64,000 bases of DNA. Origin: Ascidiaceihabitans sp023955215. GTDB lineage: Bacteria > Pseudomonadota > Alphaproteobacteria > Rhodobacterales > Rhodobacteraceae. Below the pieces are notes generated by a model. That model was given only the letters and a program-made list of their open reading frames with translations, searched no databases and was not told where the DNA came from. The translations under genes were made by a program, and so were the position numbers. The stretch is taken from contig CALSPX010000004.1 in assembly GCA_943788345.1 (NCBI GenBank), forward strand, positions 62,001-126,000. The letters are read 5' to 3'. Below, one piece after another: positions 45,987-55,135 of the stretch; positions within the stretch are counted from its first letter, which is position 1; every line of letters starts with the position of its first letter.

Positions 45987-47216
45987 TTAGGTCGCGGGCT
46001 TTTCTTCAGGCCGCGTTACCAACCAGATCAATGCACCGGCGGCTAGGATCAAGAATGGTGCCATCGCATAGTTCACTGCAGCCCAGCCTTGAACCGCGCT
46101 GCCACCAGAACAATTCATCAACCCGCCAGAGGCAAGCGACGCGATCGTGACGCCACCAAAGACCAACAAATCATTCAGGCCCTGCATGCGTCCACGCTCG
46201 TGAACTGTATGTGCGCCGGCCAACATGGATGTGGCCCCGATAAAGCCAAAGTTCCAACCAATACCTAGCAATATCAATGCGATAAAGAAGTTGGGCAGGG
46301 CCACGCCGCTCAGCGCAACGATGCCAGCACTGCCAAGGATCGCAATGCCCAACCCCATGATCTTTTCAACGCCAAAGCGGGCGATCAGGTGACCGGTAAA
46401 GAAGGATGGAATGAACATCGCCAAAACGTGGCCCGTGACCACATCCGCGGCTGTGCCCTTGGTGAACCCACAGCCCACAACGGCCAAAGGCGTCGAGGTC
46501 ATGACCAAGTTCATCAAGGCATAAGATACCATTGCGCAGATCACCGCGACCGCGATCCGTGGCGTTTTGATCAGCTCCCAACGGGTACGCCCTTTTGGAG
46601 TGTCTGCAGTCGGGGCCTCAGGTTTGGGCATATCGACGAATAGAAACAGGGCTGATCCGACGACATTGATGACGATCACCGCCAAATAAGTCCCAAGGAA
46701 AGGGACCACCATCGCGTCAGAGGTGACTTTAAACAGTTGCGGGCCAAGCACGGCAGCAACAAGCCCACCTGCCATAACGTATGAAATCGCCTTGGGACGG
46801 AACGCATCGGACGCGGAATCTGCCGCAGCAAAGCGATAAAAGCCCTGCGCGGACATGTATACGCCGGTAAAGAAGCTCCCCAGCAAGAATAATGGGAAAC
46901 TGCTGACGTATAATGCGTAGGCACAAACGGCTGCACCAATAGCTCCACCCAACGTTCCCAACCAAAAGCCAACGCGACGGCCATAGTTTTGCATGATCGC
47001 TGAAACGGGCGTGGCAGACAGCATTGATCCCAGCACGATCATCGAAATCGGCAATGTTGCAAAGCAAACGTTTGACGCCAGCGATTGTCCCGCCAATCCA
47101 CCAATCGTGAAAATGAGCGGCATCTGCGCGCCCAAAATTGCTTGGGCCAAAACCAAAACGGTGACGTTACGAACGGCACGTTTGTGCGAAACGGGATCTG
47201 AATTTAAATCTGTCAT
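45987..47216 (-). CDS. MFS transporter
   Basis: A 409-residue inner-membrane protein with about 12 hydrophobic helices. The usual MFS loop after TM2 is reduced to NYGRRVGFWLG, and a second-half counterpart is visible near ARFGVEKIMGLG. The substrate is unknown; the group is common in roseobacters and often annotated as YnfM- or riboflavin-like without proof. It converges on the squalene-synthase-family gene and is divergent from cobK with a 62-base gap. Confidence 0.8.
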   Translation of the reverse strand: MTDLNSDPVSHKRAVRNVTVLVLAQAILGAQMPLIFTIGGLAGQSLASNVCFATLPISMIVLGSMLSATPVSAIMQNYGRRVGFWLGTLGGAIGAAVCAYALYVSSFPLFLLGSFFTGVYMSAQGFYRFAAADSASDAFRPKAISYVMAGGLVAAVLGPQLFKVTSDAMVVPFLGTYLAVIVINVVGSALFLFVDMPKPEAPTADTPKGRTRWELIKTPRIAVAVICAMVSYALMNLVMTSTPLAVVGCGFTKGTAADVVTGHVLAMFIPSFFTGHLIARFGVEKIMGLGIAILGSAGIVALSGVALPNFFIALILLGIGWNFGFIGATSMLAGAHTVHERGRMQGLNDLLVFGGVTIASLASGGLMNCSGGSAVQGWAAVNYAMAPFLILAAGALIWLVTRPEEKPAT

Positions 47217-47278
47217 GAATCCGCGATAGCCCTTAGGTTGAACATGGGCAATAGGCCCTTGGTCTAACGCTAGGTAAA

Positions 47279-48013
47279 ATGATGAAACTGCTATTGATTG
47301 CGGGAATGGGGGAAAGCGTCGCTTTGGCGCGTGAACTCTCTGTAATTGAAGGGCACGAAGTCATTTGTGTGACCGAAGGGCGCGCAGTCGCCCGCGCCGA
47401 ACCACCTGCAAAAATATATGACGGTACATTTGAATCCGATGCGGATTTTGCCGGATACGTAGCCTTTGAGCGGTTTGACATGGTTGTGGATGCCGCCCAT
47501 CCGTTTGAGGCCCGCCTTGGCACCATCGCACGCGGTTTGGCACTGCCTTACCTGCGCGTCACACGCCAAGAATGGACACCCAAGCAGAATGAAGACTGGA
47601 TTAACGTTGCCTCTATGAAAGAGGCTGTGGTTGCCGTCCCGAAGACCGCGCGCGTGTTCCTTGCCACAGGGCGGGGCAGCGTTCATGCGTTTCACGAGCG
47701 CGCCGATGTATACGTCATGTGCCGCCAGCTCGAACAACATGACCGTGTCTTTCCCCTAGAAAATGGCGAATACATATTTGGCGAAGGTCCGTTTTCAGTG
47801 ACCGCAGAAATGCAAACACTTCAATCCCTTAAGGTCGATTTCCTGATCCTGCGCAATTCAGGCAGCGTTCAGGGACGCAGCAAAGTCGATGCGGCTGGTA
47901 ACCTTGGGATAAAGGTTATTATGATCCAAAAAACCGATATGGGCTTGCCCCATTCACAAACGGCAACGTTCAAAGATGTCGCAAAACAGGTGGCTGACTA
48001 TGCGGATCATTGA
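47279..48013 (+). CDS. cobK: Precorrin-6A reductase
   Basis: A 244-residue NADPH-dependent reductase of cobalamin synthesis (CobK/CbiJ). The N-terminal nucleotide-binding strand LLLIAGMGESVALARELS, DMVVDAAHPFEARL, LPYLRVTRQEW, VFLATGRGSVHAF and the C-terminal FLILRNSGSVQGRSKVDAA follow the family pattern. ATG codons at 47279 and 47282 are both possible. No other cob gene is in the window, so it is detached from the main B12 cluster. It overlaps the glycosylase gene by 14 bases. The window's MttB/RamA-like system would depend on B12. Confidence 0.88.
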   Translation: MMKLLLIAGMGESVALARELSVIEGHEVICVTEGRAVARAEPPAKIYDGTFESDADFAGYVAFERFDMVVDAAHPFEARLGTIARGLALPYLRVTRQEWTPKQNEDWINVASMKEAVVAVPKTARVFLATGRGSVHAFHERADVYVMCRQLEQHDRVFPLENGEYIFGEGPFSVTAEMQTLQSLKVDFLILRNSGSVQGRSKVDAAGNLGIKVIMIQKTDMGLPHSQTATFKDVAKQVADYADH

Positions 48014-48620
48014 AACAGACGCGGATGTGACTGAGGGCGTTGCGTGGCTTGCCGCACACGATGAACGCCTTGCTTATGCGTTGTCCCAAACGGGGACACT
48101 GCCGCTGCGCCGCAGACCTGATGGCTTTGCCCAATTGCTCAGTGCGATCATTTCACAGCAAGTGTCGGTCGCCTCTGCTGCTGCAATCTGGAAACGGATG
48201 GAAGATGCAGGTCTAACGACTGAAGCCGCAGTTCTAGCCGCGGGTGAGGATGGTTTGCGCGGCGCCGGGCTAAGCCGCCAAAAGATTGCTTATTCCCAAG
48301 CCCTCGCAGAAGCGCAGATTGACTACGATGCACTGCGCATTGCGCCAGATGCAGATGTGATGAGGACCCTTACGGCTGTCAAAGGCATTGGGATTTGGAC
48401 GGCTGAAATCTATGCGATGTTCTCACTGGGGCGCTGTGATGTGTTCGCGCCGGGTGATTTAGCGCTGCAAGTCGCGGCCCAAGACCTTTATGGGTTGGCA
48501 GAACGACCAAAGGAAAAAGAGCTGCGGCAGATGTCGCTGGACTGGACGCCATGGCGGTCGGTTGCAGCGCGGCTGTTGTTTGCGTACTACCACATTGCAA
48601 AGGGCAGGGAAGGTATCTGA
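48000..48620 (+). CDS. DNA-3-methyladenine glycosylase II (AlkA-like)
   Basis: A 206-residue HhH-GPD base-excision repair enzyme. The helix-hairpin-helix reads LTAVKGIGIWTAEIYAMF and is followed by the catalytic aspartate in VFAPGDLALQ; the earlier LLSAIISQQVSVASA motif is typical. It lacks the N-terminal domain of E. coli AlkA, as do the short bacterial forms. The ATG at 48000 has AGGTGG upstream. It lies in a tight chain cobK-glycosylase-esterase with overlaps of 14 and 1 bases. Confidence 0.88.
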   Translation: MRIIETDADVTEGVAWLAAHDERLAYALSQTGTLPLRRRPDGFAQLLSAIISQQVSVASAAAIWKRMEDAGLTTEAAVLAAGEDGLRGAGLSRQKIAYSQALAEAQIDYDALRIAPDADVMRTLTAVKGIGIWTAEIYAMFSLGRCDVFAPGDLALQVAAQDLYGLAERPKEKELRQMSLDWTPWRSVAARLLFAYYHIAKGREGI

Positions 48621-49285
48621 TGACACGAGTATTGAATGCAGAGCGGCGCGAGCCAGTTTCGGGCGAAACACGATCTGTTGTTGTGTTTGTGCACGGCTAC
48701 GGAGCCAACGGTGCAGACCTTTTGGGGTTGGCTGATCCGCTGAGCGAGCACCTTCCAGATACCTTGTTTATCGCACCTGATGCGCCTGAAATGATCCCAG
48801 GTATGCCAAGCGGATACCAATGGTTCCCGATCCCCTACATCGACGGCTCATCTGAGGAAGAATCAGAACGTGGCATGGACTCCGCTGTTGAGGATTTTAA
48901 TTCCTTCTTGGATGCCCTGATGGTCGATGAAGATGTTCTTCCTGAACAGGTTGTTCTGTTCGGCTTCTCTCAAGGGGCCATGATGAGCCTGCACATCGCG
49001 CCGCGCCGCGAAGATGAAATTGCAGGCGTTGTTGCCATTGCAGGGCGTTTGCTGCGTCCAGATTTGTTGGCTGACGAAGTTGTGGGCCGTCCACCAATCC
49101 TGTTGGTCCACGGCGATCAAGACGATGTTGTGCCACCTCAATCCCTGCAATTGGCAGCCGAAGCCTTGCAAGAAGCGGGATGGAAAGACGTCTTTGCCCA
49201 CGTGATGCAGGGCACCGCCCACGGGATCGCACCTGATGGGCTGTCTGTTTCTTTGGCCTTTATGCGTGACAAACTAGGGCTCTGA
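48620..49285 (+). CDS. Phospholipase/carboxylesterase family hydrolase
   Basis: A 221-residue serine esterase of the acyl-protein thioesterase-like family (YpfH/Abhydrolase_2). The oxyanion region VVVFVHGYGANGADL, the nucleophile elbow GFSQGAMM (Ser near 122), the Asp in LLVHGDQDDVVP and the His in GTAHGIAPDG form the triad. The ATG at 48620 overlaps the glycosylase TGA and has GGAAGG upstream; a longer frame from 48551 would run into the glycosylase gene. Natural ester unknown. Confidence 0.85.
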   Translation: MTRVLNAERREPVSGETRSVVVFVHGYGANGADLLGLADPLSEHLPDTLFIAPDAPEMIPGMPSGYQWFPIPYIDGSSEEESERGMDSAVEDFNSFLDALMVDEDVLPEQVVLFGFSQGAMMSLHIAPRREDEIAGVVAIAGRLLRPDLLADEVVGRPPILLVHGDQDDVVPPQSLQLAAEALQEAGWKDVFAHVMQGTAHGIAPDGLSVSLAFMRDKLGL

Positions 49286-49450
49286 CCCGTCACCATAGCG
49301 TTACAAACTTAGCCTAATTCATACACGAGATGTTGTGGGGCAGCTTGGGGTTGCAAGCTGTCGACCACGATATATAGTCATAGGTGCAGGATCAGGGATC
49401 CGTCCCCGAGAATGCTGTTAGACACAGTATGGGTAAGGATGGCACGCAAT

Positions 49451-50059
49451 ATGGCCAATGACTTAGGCAGTACTCTTAACACCGATTTTCGCGCTGATTT
49501 GGTGCGCGGTGCTGGTGCGTTAAGCAAACATCCCGCGTTAGTGCTGAATGCGGATTATCGACCACTCAGTTATTATCCATTGTCGTTGTGGACATGGCAG
49601 GACGCCGTCAAAGCCGCGTGGCTGGACAGGGTCGACATCGTGGCCGAGTACGACGACGTGGTCCATTCCCCAAGTACGGTGATCAGAATACCATCCGTTG
49701 TTGTCCTAAAAGATTATGTCAAACCTCAAAAGCGCGTGGGCTTCACGCGCTTTAATTTATTTTTGAGGGATGAATTCAGATGCCAGTATTGTGGAAAGAG
49801 TGGCGAACTTACCTTTGACCACGTCGTTCCACGTGCCTCTGGCGGTGTGACCAGTTGGCAAAACGTTGTTGCGGCCTGTAGCCCATGCAATCTGCGCAAA
49901 GGGTGCAAATCGCTTCACCACACTGGAATGAACCTTAGAAAACCACCGCGCCAACCTGCTGCGGAAGAATTGCGCAACATGGGCCGCAAATTCCCACCCA
50001 ACCATCTGCACGACAGTTGGATGGATTTTCTATATTGGGATGCAGAGCTAGAGGCGTGA
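49451..50059 (+). CDS. HNH endonuclease family protein
   Basis: A 202-residue protein with an HNH nuclease core: CQYCGKSGELTFDHVVPRASGG, then WQNVVAACSPCNLRKG, giving two CxxC zinc pairs, the DH of the metal site and the Asn. The N-terminal VLNADYRPLSYYPLSLWTWQDAV region is typical of a housekeeping-like HNH family found in nearly all roseobacters, so it is probably not a mobile nuclease. Starts at 49412, 49439 and 49451 are in frame; I favour 49451 with AAGGA about 10 bases upstream. Its biological role is unknown. Confidence 0.85.
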   Translation: MANDLGSTLNTDFRADLVRGAGALSKHPALVLNADYRPLSYYPLSLWTWQDAVKAAWLDRVDIVAEYDDVVHSPSTVIRIPSVVVLKDYVKPQKRVGFTRFNLFLRDEFRCQYCGKSGELTFDHVVPRASGGVTSWQNVVAACSPCNLRKGCKSLHHTGMNLRKPPRQPAAEELRNMGRKFPPNHLHDSWMDFLYWDAELEA

Positions 50060-50193
50060 TAGCGGGAGTTGAGGTCAACATATCAGCGCTTATCAGATTT
50101 TGACCTGTTGGTTTGGTGATCTAGCAAGCCGTGTGGAAAATCAACTTGACGGACGACGCAGACCTTGGAAACGCAACAACGTCTTTTCGTTCA

Positions 50194-50688
50194 CTAAGTG
50201 CAGTGGAATTCGCCGTATGCTAGGCAAAGAACTATCTTGTCCCCATATGCCCAAACAAATGTACCCAATAAGATTGAACCAAAAGCCAAGAGTTCTGTCC
50301 AGTATTCAAGATTGTTGGGGTTTTCGATAGGTGGCGCATCACTTGAGTTCACTGTCATCGGATAGAGTCGGCAATATACCCCCATTATCGCTGGGCTCTT
50401 ATTTTTAAGCCGCTTAAGTCTCCATTCAAGGATCAGTGCAGACGCGGCCAAGAGGGCCCCGGCGGAGCCAAACCAATTTTTCACTTCGTCTGGCGACCCC
50501 GCCCGCACCTCCCAAAGCAAAGAAGCGAAACACCACATATATGATGCAAAAAGGAGTGCCCAAGCCAAAGTGTATTGTAGGATCAAATTCAGATTGTCGC
50601 GTTGAGCTCTAGCAAATGTTTCGGGGGCCACATCCGGTTCCTGACTCTGATCGGGCTCACGAACATGATCTTTTACAATGAAGCCCAA
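50194..50688 (-). CDS. Hypothetical membrane protein
   Basis: A 164-codon frame with three hydrophobic segments (about residues 35-60, 73-88 and 132-153) and a charged N-terminus. I recognise no family. The first usable start is a TTG at 50688 without a clear ribosome site, and the codons just upstream (WPWV) look coding until a TGA, so the N-terminus may be damaged or the gene decayed. It lies between the HNH gene and a 307-base empty stretch, in a locally AT-richer region. Confidence 0.4.
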   Translation of the reverse strand: MGFIVKDHVREPDQSQEPDVAPETFARAQRDNLNLILQYTLAWALLFASYMWCFASLLWEVRAGSPDEVKNWFGSAGALLAASALILEWRLKRLKNKSPAIMGVYCRLYPMTVNSSDAPPIENPNNLEYWTELLAFGSILLGTFVWAYGDKIVLCLAYGEFHCT

Positions 50689-50995
50689 CGGGACCCAAGG
50701 CCATAGTTTTCATTGCTGCTTCACTGCCACACCTGAAATTGAAAATTTAATGAGTATGCACGATATATGCTTACTTGATTAGCCACCAGCCAAGGTTGCT
50801 TCCTTCTGGTAAAGTTTCGCAAAATAATAGCAGCAACTTGGACACAAAGCCGAGCTTGGACACATTCCTAATTTCAATTGAAACGTGCATCACATAGCAC
50901 CCGTTACAGGATGTTCGTACTTCGTTACCGAGCTGGCCCTCATAGGGAGTGATGCTTTGCGGGGGCCCACCTAAAAAGCAACACCTAAGTAAACC
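50689..50995. other. 307-base intergenic region
   Basis: AT-richer sequence between the hypothetical membrane protein and the ornithine cyclodeaminase gene's 3' end. I see no frame with a ribosome site, no tRNA and no clear terminator in it. Confidence 0.5.
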
Positions 50996-52045
50996 TCACC
51001 CAGCCCTTTGCAACATCCCAAACAGATCACGTGGGTCTTCTGGATCTGCCAGCAGGTCAAGCGGATGGAACAGTTTGGTCGCTTTGATCTGATCGCGTAC
51101 GTAGCGCAAGGCGCTAAAGTCCTCGATTGCGAAGCCGACACTGTCAAACAGGGTGATCTGTGCCTCTGATGTGCGACCATCGGCTTGGCCCGTCATGACC
51201 TGCCAAAGTTCAGTGACCGGATGATCCGCCGCCAATTGCTGAATTTCGCCTTCAATCCGCGTCTGTTCGGGATACTCCACAAAGATCGTTGAACGATGCA
51301 GGATCGCTTCGGCCAGTTCTGTTTTGCCCGGACAATCGCCACCAATCGCGTTGATGTGGACACCCGCGCCGACCATGTTGTCGGTCAGGATCGTGGCATA
51401 TGCCTTGTCAGCCGTGCATGTCGTGATGATATGGGCACCCTCGATGGCTTCTTGGCCGGTTTTGCAGGCGACAATTTTCATACCAGTGCCTTGCAAGTTC
51501 GCCGCACATTTTGCGGTTGCAGCAGCATCAATGTCATACAATCGCACCTCATCAATCCCGACGATGGCTTGCATGGCAGTTGCCTGAAATTCGGACTGTG
51601 CCCCATTGCCGATCACTGCCATGACGCGTGCGCCCTTTGGGGCCAATAACTTTGCCACAACAGCCGACGTCGCCGCTGTGCGCAGGGCAGTGAGCAAGGT
51701 CATCTCTGTCAGTAACACAGGATAACCACTGGCCACATCCGCCAACAACCCAAAGGCCACGACAGTTTGCAACCCTTCTTCGGTGTTCTTGGGGTGGCAG
51801 TTGACGTATTTAAATCCGTAATCAAGACCATCCGAGGTTGGCATCAACTCCATCACACCATCATCAGTATGGCTGCCAATGCGTGGCGTCTTATCAAAGC
51901 TTTCCCAGCGTTTGAAATCAGCCTCAATATAGCCCGCAATGCCTTTCAGCATGTCATGCAGCCCAATGTGGTGGATCAGTTTCATCATGTGGTCGACAGA
52001 AACAAAAGGGACCAGTGCTTTGTCGGAGGGGTTCAGGTTGATCAT
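50996..52045 (-). CDS. Ornithine cyclodeaminase
   Basis: A 349-residue enzyme of the OCD/mu-crystallin family that converts ornithine to proline with release of ammonia. The NAD-binding fold shows VIGNGAQSEFQATAMQ, the substrate region HTDDGVMELMPTSDG with GFKYVNCHPKNTEEG, and INAIGGDCPGKTELA holds the catalytic Asp. The ATG at 52045 has AAGGA upstream and separates it from the arginase stop by 10 bases. Next to arginase this completes arginine to ornithine to proline. Confidence 0.92.
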   Translation of the reverse strand: MINLNPSDKALVPFVSVDHMMKLIHHIGLHDMLKGIAGYIEADFKRWESFDKTPRIGSHTDDGVMELMPTSDGLDYGFKYVNCHPKNTEEGLQTVVAFGLLADVASGYPVLLTEMTLLTALRTAATSAVVAKLLAPKGARVMAVIGNGAQSEFQATAMQAIVGIDEVRLYDIDAAATAKCAANLQGTGMKIVACKTGQEAIEGAHIITTCTADKAYATILTDNMVGAGVHINAIGGDCPGKTELAEAILHRSTIFVEYPEQTRIEGEIQQLAADHPVTELWQVMTGQADGRTSEAQITLFDSVGFAIEDFSALRYVRDQIKATKLFHPLDLLADPEDPRDLFGMLQRAG

Positions 52046-52055
52046 ATCAGTGTCC

Positions 52056-52979
52056 TTAATCAAAAGCGCGGGTAGGGCGGTCAAACACTTTGCGCCCCAT
52101 GGCAGAGGCGGTCAGTTCGACCATCAATTGTGCGGTACGGCCGCGTTCATCTAGGAACGGGTTTAGCTCGACCAAATCCAGCGATGTCATCAACGCGCTG
52201 TCGTGCAGCATCTCCATCACCAAATGGGCTTCGCGCACTGTGGCACCGCCAGGGACAGTTGTACCAACGGCTGGGGCCACGGATGGGTCAAGGAAATCAA
52301 CATCCAACGAGACATGTAGCAAGCCGTTGGCGGCCTTCACATCTGCAAGGAATTGGGCCAATGGCTTTGCAATCCCACCTTCATCAATTGCACGCATGTC
52401 ATAACCGCGGATGGCCGTGTCCTGCATATCCTCGCGCTCGGCCTGGTCCACGGACCGCAGACCAATGAGGCAGATGTTCTCATGCGGCACAGGGTGTTCA
52501 AATGTCGGAAACCCATCGAACCCTTCGCGCCCTGACAAATAGCCAACGGGGGTGCCGTGCAGGTTGCCGGAACTGGTGGTGTGGGGCGTGTGGAAATCCG
52601 TATGTGCATCAAGCCACAGGATGAACAATGGCCGGTCGACTTGTGCCGCATGGCGTGCAACGCCCAAAACTGTGCCAAGCGATAGGGCGTGATCGCCACC
52701 CATAAAGATAGGAACACTGCCAGTCATTGCGGATTGTGCAGCGTCGGCGAGTGCTTCTGTCCATGCGATGTTTTCGGGAAGGGCGTATATCGTGTCAGAC
52801 GGCGCGGCCTTGTGCGCATTGGGCGCGACATTGCCTGCGTCTTGGACGCTATGGCCTAATTCGCGCAATGCCTCCGGTAAACCGGCCGTGCGGTACGCAT
52901 CTGGACCCATAAGGCATCCAGCGCGTTGCTTGCCACAATCCAGCGGGGCGCCGATGAGCGTGATATCATGTGTGTTCAT
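52056..52979 (-). CDS. rocF: Arginase
   Basis: A 307-residue ureohydrolase splitting arginine to ornithine and urea. All manganese-binding motifs are seen: GGDHALSLG, WLDAHTDFHTP and SLDVDFLDPSVAPAVGT. HxTSSGNLHG fits arginase rather than agmatinase. The ATG at 52979 has GGGA upstream; an in-frame ATG at 52991 is an alternative. It is followed closely by ornithine cyclodeaminase and is divergent from an Lrp-type regulator that probably senses arginine or ornithine. Confidence 0.92.
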   Translation of the reverse strand: MNTHDITLIGAPLDCGKQRAGCLMGPDAYRTAGLPEALRELGHSVQDAGNVAPNAHKAAPSDTIYALPENIAWTEALADAAQSAMTGSVPIFMGGDHALSLGTVLGVARHAAQVDRPLFILWLDAHTDFHTPHTTSSGNLHGTPVGYLSGREGFDGFPTFEHPVPHENICLIGLRSVDQAEREDMQDTAIRGYDMRAIDEGGIAKPLAQFLADVKAANGLLHVSLDVDFLDPSVAPAVGTTVPGGATVREAHLVMEMLHDSALMTSLDLVELNPFLDERGRTAQLMVELTASAMGRKVFDRPTRAFD

Positions 52980-53004
52980 TATTGGTCCCATTTTAGCTTT
53001 GAGA

Positions 53005-53034
53005 GCAATATGATGAATGAATTGGTTGCATTGC
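53005..53034. promoter_or_regulatory. Inverted repeat between arginase and Lrp-type genes
   Basis: GCAAT (53005-53009) and ATTGC (53030-53034) form the ends of a 30-base imperfect, AT-rich palindrome in the divergent intergenic region. Its size and place suit an Lrp/AsnC-type operator, but the match is weak. Confidence 0.3.
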
Positions 53035-53085
53035 AGTCGCCAAATTGACCATAACGAAACCTAATTGAACGATATGGACGAGATT

Positions 53086-53511
53086 ATGAACGAAACGGAT
53101 ACCGCCATAATTGCAGCCCTTCGCCATGACGCGCGTGCTTCGCTGTCTGATTTGGCGGCACGATTGGGCGTGTCACGCACCACGGTCAGAGGGCGCATTG
53201 AGCGGCTGCGCCAAAAGGGCGAGATTGTTGGTTTTACCGTTGTGATGCGGCAGGACACATTAAGTGATCCCGTGCGTGGCCTGATGATGATCGGTATTGA
53301 AGGGCGTGGAACAGACAAGATCATCCGCCAACTCAATGGCATGCCCGAATTGAGGGCAGTTCACTCGACCAATGGGCGTTGGGATGTGATCGTCGAAGTT
53401 GGAACAGACACACTCGAGAGCTTTGACGAGGTTTTGACCCGCATTCGCAGGCTAGATGGTATTGTCGCCAGTGAAACCAGTTTGCTGCTTACAACGCGCA
53501 AGTCGACTTAA
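53086..53511 (+). CDS. Lrp/AsnC-family regulator
   Basis: A 141-residue regulator: an N-terminal helix-turn-helix (SLSDLAARLGVSRTTVRGRIERL) and a C-terminal RAM/AsnC ligand domain (about 60-140, with AVHSTNGRWDVIVEVGTDTLES). Its position divergent from arginase and ornithine cyclodeaminase marks it as their likely activator, comparable to known arginine-responsive Lrp-type proteins. In-frame ATG codons at 53074 and 53086 are possible; the latter gives the usual distance to the first helix. It overlaps the convergent dsbB by 4 bases. Confidence 0.88.
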   Translation: MNETDTAIIAALRHDARASLSDLAARLGVSRTTVRGRIERLRQKGEIVGFTVVMRQDTLSDPVRGLMMIGIEGRGTDKIIRQLNGMPELRAVHSTNGRWDVIVEVGTDTLESFDEVLTRIRRLDGIVASETSLLLTTRKST

Positions 53512-53978
53512 CGGCGTTTCAACGCCATCAGCCAAAGACCACAGAGCACGATTGAGACGATGGCGTTCCAACCTGCCATGCTGATGCCTGCCAGTTGCCA
53601 TGGAATATCATCGCAGCGCACCAAAGGGGCCGCCATGATCTGAGCCAACAGATCATCCGCACTCATGTTGTCGATTGCGCTTGAGGTGCAGCTGGTGGGA
53701 CCTTCAAAGATGCCCTGTTCGACCCCTGCATGATAAACGCCAATGACGGCTGTGGTTGCTGCAGACAATGCGCCGGCTAAAATGATGCCAGTGCGCAGCC
53801 ACGCATTCTCAAAGCTCAGCGCAAGCGCACCCAAAACAATCGCCACCACGTGTGGGTAACGCTGCCAGATGCACAGCTTGCACGGGGCCATGCCGCCAAT
53901 ATGTTGAAAGGCGAGGGCCCCCAACATCAATGCGGCAGAGCCGAGGGCCGCTGCCATAAAATACTGTTTTTGGGTCAT
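53508..53978 (-). CDS. dsbB: Disulfide bond formation protein B
   Basis: A 156-residue inner-membrane quinone reductase that reoxidises periplasmic DsbA. Four hydrophobic helices are visible. The first periplasmic cysteine pair is CKLC (APCKLCIWQRYPH) and the second loop has CTSS...VRCDD, both required for activity. The start overlaps the stop of the upstream YqaA-like gene as ATGA. No periplasmic DsbA is in the window; the FrnE-like protein at 4007 has no signal peptide and is unlikely to be the partner. Confidence 0.92.
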   Translation of the reverse strand: MTQKQYFMAAALGSAALMLGALAFQHIGGMAPCKLCIWQRYPHVVAIVLGALALSFENAWLRTGIILAGALSAATTAVIGVYHAGVEQGIFEGPTSCTSSAIDNMSADDLLAQIMAAPLVRCDDIPWQLAGISMAGWNAIVSIVLCGLWLMALKRR

Positions 53979-54553
53979 AGGAACTTCACCGCTGCAAAAC
54001 CGGCGACTAAGATCACCACGAATAATGTGAACATAAGGCCTAAACGGCGCTCAATGAAATCACGAATTGGTGCGCCAAAGGTGCGCAGCAATGCCGCGAC
54101 GACAAAGAAGCGCAACGCGCGCGCCAATATTGAGGTCATGATGAAGGTGGCCAACGGCATTCCGGTCCAGCCGGACATGATTGTGATGACCTTATAAGGG
54201 AAGGGGGTCACACCAGCGGTGAGGACGGCCCAGAAACCCATGTCATTAAAGCGTGTGCTGAACTCCGCCATAGAATCCGCTTTGCCAAGGCTGGCAAGGA
54301 TCGGTTCGCCAATCGTTTCAAATGCCAGTGCGCCAATTGCGTATCCCAACAATCCACCAAGGACCGAAGCCGCTAGGGCGACGCCCGCGATCAACCATGC
54401 GCGACGCGGCTGCGCCAAGATCATTGGAATCATGATGACGTCTGGAGGAATCGGAAAGAAAGAACTTTCGACAAATGCGACCAATGCCAGAACCCACAAT
54501 GCATTTGGGTGTTCGGCCATACGAATAGTCCAAGCGTAAAGTCTTTTTAACAT
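53975..54553 (-). CDS. YqaA/DedA-type VTT-domain membrane protein
   Basis: A 192-residue inner-membrane protein of the SNARE-associated/VTT family (YqaA-like). Motifs include FVESSFFPIPPDVIMIPMILAQP near residue 28, LGGLLGYAIGALAFETIGEP and FYKV-like TPFPYKVITIMSGW. DedA relatives help flip lipid carriers; YqaA members are not well defined. The ATG at 54553 has GAGGGA upstream, and the frame extension to 54613 lacks family resemblance. It forms a two-gene unit with dsbB. Confidence 0.85.
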   Translation of the reverse strand: MLKRLYAWTIRMAEHPNALWVLALVAFVESSFFPIPPDVIMIPMILAQPRRAWLIAGVALAASVLGGLLGYAIGALAFETIGEPILASLGKADSMAEFSTRFNDMGFWAVLTAGVTPFPYKVITIMSGWTGMPLATFIMTSILARALRFFVVAALLRTFGAPIRDFIERRLGLMFTLFVVILVAGFAAVKFL

Positions 54554-54689
54554 TTTAAATTGATCCCTCAGAACACTTATTTTTAAAGGTGTAATGCCGT
54601 GGGAAACGCACAAATGTCAAAGGGTCTTAAAAAGAGCCGAAATATGCACTTTACGCCGCTCAAAGAGCACGTTAGATGAAGCGCATGAG

Positions 54690-54775
54690 GCCCAAGTGGC
54701 GGAATGGTAGACGCGGTGGATTCAAAATCCACTTCTGTAACAGGAGTGCCGGTTCGAGTCCGGCCTTGGGTACCA
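54690..54775 (+). tRNA. tRNA-Leu (anticodon CAA)
   Basis: An 86-base class II tRNA: acceptor GCCCAAG with CTTGGGT (one G-T pair), anticodon stem GTGGA/TCCAC around TTCAAAA (anticodon CAA), a long variable arm (TTCTGTAACAGGAG), T arm GCCGG-TTCGAGT-CCGGC and encoded ACCA end. It reads leucine UUG codons. Confidence 0.95.
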
Positions 54776-55135
54776 GTTAAATGGTACGACCTCATAATCC
54801 TTAAAATAGTTAAGATATACCTAACTCGGCCAGAGTTTCCGTTTGATCGTTGCGTGTCGAATCTTAGCTATGGTTTTAGTTTCGATTCGGCGAAATGTGA
54901 TCGAAATATCTTTCGATATGGCACAATCCAAAGCGCAAACAACTATTGGTTCGGTTTGATAAACGATTTTTTTACATGTTTACCTAGCGTCATTCCGCTA
55001 AGTTAAGAGTCTACTTCTGATTGATAGCTCCAGCTTCGCAAAACAATCGCTGAATTGCGATTTTCGGCTAAGTTCGTAAAAACCTATTCATGTTATAGGG
55101 TTGCGCCATATAATTGAGTTTTCACTGTTTCTTGG
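54776..55135. other. 360-base AT-rich region with an inverted repeat
   Basis: No gene is supported between tRNA-Leu and the first Hint-domain gene. It contains a perfect inverted repeat ATCGAAA-TATC-TTTCGAT at 54900-54917 and several further TTCGA/TCGAA words nearby, which could be a regulator site for the Hint gene downstream. No clear promoter boxes are obvious. Confidence 0.35.

Noticed and set aside
49451..50059. HNH protein as a mobile or defence nuclease
   Set aside because: The N-terminal region matches a common housekeeping-like roseobacter family and there are no mobile-element or defence genes nearby.
54583..54795. Minus-strand frame of 70 codons covering the tRNA-Leu
   Set aside because: It is the reverse complement of the tRNA plus flanks, giving the well-known artefact TGTPVTEVDFES.
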